Shown here: positions 61,641 through 64,000 of the stretch, in pieces
How positions within the stretch are numbered: position 1 is the first letter of the stretch
Layout of the letters: the number at the start of each line of letters is the position of its first letter
Assembly (NCBI GenBank): GCA_949752735.1
Contig: OX457053.1
Location: forward strand, 29,148,732 to 29,212,731
Source: Lumbricus terrestris
Lineage: Eukaryota > Annelida > Clitellata > Crassiclitellata > Lumbricidae
Direction: 5' to 3'
Length of the DNA stretch: 64,000 nucleotides
Made by a program: the position numbers and the translations under genes
The notes under the pieces: generated by a model
The model's input: only the letters and a program-made list of their open reading frames with translations
Told to the model about the DNA's origin: nothing
The model's database searches: none

Positions 61641-61910
61641 TATTTATTAACGATGTAAACGTCTGAAAAAAAGGGTAGCACGCTTGTTTAGTACATTTGT
61701 GCGATTCAAAGTCAATTCTGTTTAGTATCTTCACAGTTTTTGTTGTTTTGTCCCGTTATTTATTATGCTTGTTTTGGGACTTTTAAAATGTTGCTGTTGC
61801 CTGGCCATTGATGATGAAGAATCAATTGTGCTGAGCAGTGAGCAGCTGTGAATGGAGGGAACTTCCTCAATGTCCTTACATTGTAACCATCTTAGAAGAG
61901 CGACAGTCCC

Positions 61911-61994
61911 TTAACCCTTTAACAACCGAATTGTATTAAATGGTGGTGTGGGAAAAATGGGAAAATTGTATACCTTTGGTTGGTAAAGGGTTAA
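61911..61994. mobile_element. piggyBac-like miniature element, 84 bp
   Basis: TTAA at 61911 and 61991 with inverted ends TTAACCCTTTAACAACC and GGTTGGTAAAGGGTTAA. Same family as 52,237. Confidence 0.75.
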
Positions 61995-62106
61995 ACTAAC
62001 CCTGAGGCTGCCATGGATATGTTAGTGACTTCATTTCTCATCTGACTGCTAGGCATCTCCCTGGCCTTCTCTGCTGCCCACCGCCACAGTTTACGGTTAA
62101 TGTACA

Positions 62107-62364
62107 CAGTGGCGTAGCCAGGAATTTATGATGGGGTTTTGTTTTTTTTCCTGGCCGAATGCACTTTCTGACACCAACCCAACAGTATTGCAGTAAATAA
62201 AAATGGAATAAAGTAACAATGGGAATAAAGTAAGAAAAGAAATTGTTACTACAAGCAATTGTTTATTTTTTTCTTATTTAAGTGAATAAATAGCTCTTAA
62301 AAAAACTTTTTCCTAGGCCAATGGGGGGTTTTAACCCCCGAAGCCCACCTTGTCTACGCCACTG
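62107..62364. mobile_element. hAT-type MITE, CAGTGGCGTAGCC family
   Basis: A perfect 8 bp duplication AATGTACA lies at 62099-62106 and 62365-62372. Ends CAGTGGCGTAGCCAGG and GTCTACGCCACTG. Shares interior with the inverted copy at 3,814. Confidence 0.9.
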
Positions 62365-62619
62365 AATGTACACATTATGACTGGGTTGGCTAGGGGAGCA
62401 GAAACCTAATTTCTGGTGTGGGTTTGAACCCATAGTCTCTTAATCAGCAAATCCAGCATACTAGCCATCGCACTAGCAGGCACCACGGTATCTGTCTTGA
62501 ATTGCATTGTATTTTTTAACATCGACCTTCAGGTGTGTTCAATGCAATTCTTTCGTTAATTTATTCATTAGTTTGCATCACCAGTTCATCTTTTGCACTA
62601 GTCACTGTCAGTATTGAAG

Positions 62620-62855
62620 CTGCTAATTAATAATACTACTAATTAGTAATAATACTGATTAATAATAATATTAATTAATAATAATGTTTAATGCTAATGC
62701 TAATTATTAGTAATGCTAATTAATAATATTACTTATTAATACCAATTAATAATAATAGTACTGATTAATGATAATACTGATTGATAATAATAGTACTGAT
62801 TAATGATAACACTGATTGATAATAATAGTGATTAATAATGATGATGATTTGTGAT
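62620..62855. repeat. TAATAA/TGATTAAT low-complexity tract
   Basis: Irregular TAATAATA and CTGATTAATGATAA repeats. No gene. Confidence 0.8.
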
Positions 62856-63715
62856 TTTCATTTGTGACATTTATTTTCTTTCTCTTGTCTGCTGCTTCTT
62901 ACGTTACGTTTACAGCAATTATATATCAAGATCTGTTTTTCATAAATATCTCACGTTCAACTGTGTTTTGCTTCATTTAAGATGTACGAGTAGAGAAATT
63001 TGAAGGGTTCATTAGTATGCATTTGTACATTTTACTCATGAATGAAATCGTAATGCTCCTTTTTAAATGACTATGTTTCCAAGTCCAATCAAGTTTGTAC
63101 CATTATTGCTGTGTATTCTGCTGCACATTTTCCCTATAATTATGTTGTGTCATTTTTCAAAAGTTTGATTTAAATTAAATCTAGTTTAGTGTTTTTTGCA
63201 CTTTTATGCGCTCTTTTGCACATTTTCCGTCATTTGCCTATGTATTTATTTTGTCACGTACTCTGACTTTTACTAATTTCTGATCTGGCTTTGTGCGTAC
63301 TTCTGTGAAGTGAACTGTTTCCGAGCTGTGTTGATGCTACATTGATTACGAAGGGTTTTTTGCAGCACGTTTCGGGATTCTTTATTGCACTTGTGTTTTT
63401 TTTTTATATTTTGGTTATTGAATGGTAGTGCTGCACCTTTGACTGACTTTGCTTTACATCCATGTTTACGAGAGGATTTTGCAATTTGTAGCGTTGCTGC
63501 ACAAGGGCTTTTTAAAGGGATGATTAAAACTGCACAATCCTTCGTCTTTCCTTCTCGTACTCCATGGTAAATGACCTTTTTCTATTTTTATCTGCACAGA
63601 AATGCTTATACAACTGCAAAAATCCATTTAGAATTGCACATTTTGTGTATAACTGCATGCTATAAAACCCTTCACTGCACACTTGTCTGTGTTTGGATTA
63701 TTCTTAATGCCATTC
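62856..63715. other. T-rich unassigned stretch
   Basis: No supported exon. The plus ORF 63385-63570 (61 codons) has no recognised motif. Confidence 0.4.
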
Positions 63716-63960
63716 ATTCATTCGCTCTAGAATTAAAATGACTCGGTCTTGATCATTTGCATGGGTTGGTCCTTCTCTTTGGAATGCGCTTTCTCCTTCT
63801 GTTCACTCTACACAAGTTCTGTCTGGCAGTCTCTCCTCTGCTTTGTCTCTTCTCAAGACCTGCTTCTTTTCGTGGGGCCTTGTGCACTGGGAGCGTCTCT
63901 GAATGGCTCACCCTATTAGAGGTGCTGCATAAATGTTTAAATACAATACCATACTTTGAG
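63716..63960 (+). pseudogene. LINE reverse transcriptase 3' end
   Basis: SLWNALSPSVHSTQ and LSLLKTCFF match the C-terminal LWN-LP and LKT-LF motifs of LINE RT. Ends with agaggtgctgcataaatg and an AATACA-type tail. 5' truncated. Confidence 0.72.
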
Positions 63961-64000
63961 GTCTATGAGTTACATCCCATGTTCCTGTTGCAGCCTAACT

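Overview
This is animal nuclear DNA, not bacterial or viral. It has three spliced genes with canonical GT-AG introns, tRNA-derived SINEs, non-LTR and LTR retrotransposon pieces, two Helitrons and many short inverted-repeat DNA elements. The Gmr1-type LTR element (a deuterostome-associated Ty3/gypsy group), tRNA-Pro-type priming and a glycerophosphocholine acyltransferase gene point to an invertebrate deuterostome, probably marine; the species is not determined.

Layout. 1-30 kb holds no host gene I can support. It is repeats: a large (ACTAT)n block, a degenerate LINE, MITEs, a three-level nest at 11.1-20.4 kb (a small inverted-repeat element invaded by a hAT-like element and by a 7.1 kb LTR retrotransposon with indistinguishable LTRs), a (GT)n tract on the 3' end of a LINE, a repeat field full of CRE palindromes (22.5-24.4 kb) and a ~50 bp minisatellite (24.5-25.6 kb). 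30.9-38.0 kb is a four-exon Rab7 gene on the minus strand (205 aa). 38-46 kb is repeats again: a MITE carrying a Helitron, a TGTTCC satellite, an 18 bp minisatellite and a second Helitron with a very G-rich strand. 46.1-48.6 kb is a three-exon minus-strand gene joining a complete THAP zinc finger to a P-element-transposase-like segment without the catalytic core. 49.6-60.7 kb is a seven-exon plus-strand gene for a GPC1/GPCAT-type glycerophosphocholine acyltransferase (320 aa), head-to-head with the THAP gene across about 1 kb. 60.7-64 kb is 3' flank with more repeats and a LINE 3' end.

The three genes do not form a pathway: Rab7 acts in late endosome/lysosome traffic, GPCAT in phosphatidylcholine remodelling, and the THAP protein is probably a DNA-binding factor of transposon origin. 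The shared theme is transposition. At least seventeen separate insertions can be delimited exactly by 8 bp target-site duplications read directly from the sequence, several nested, giving a relative insertion order. Coordinates of exons and duplications were read by hand; no alignment or database search was run.
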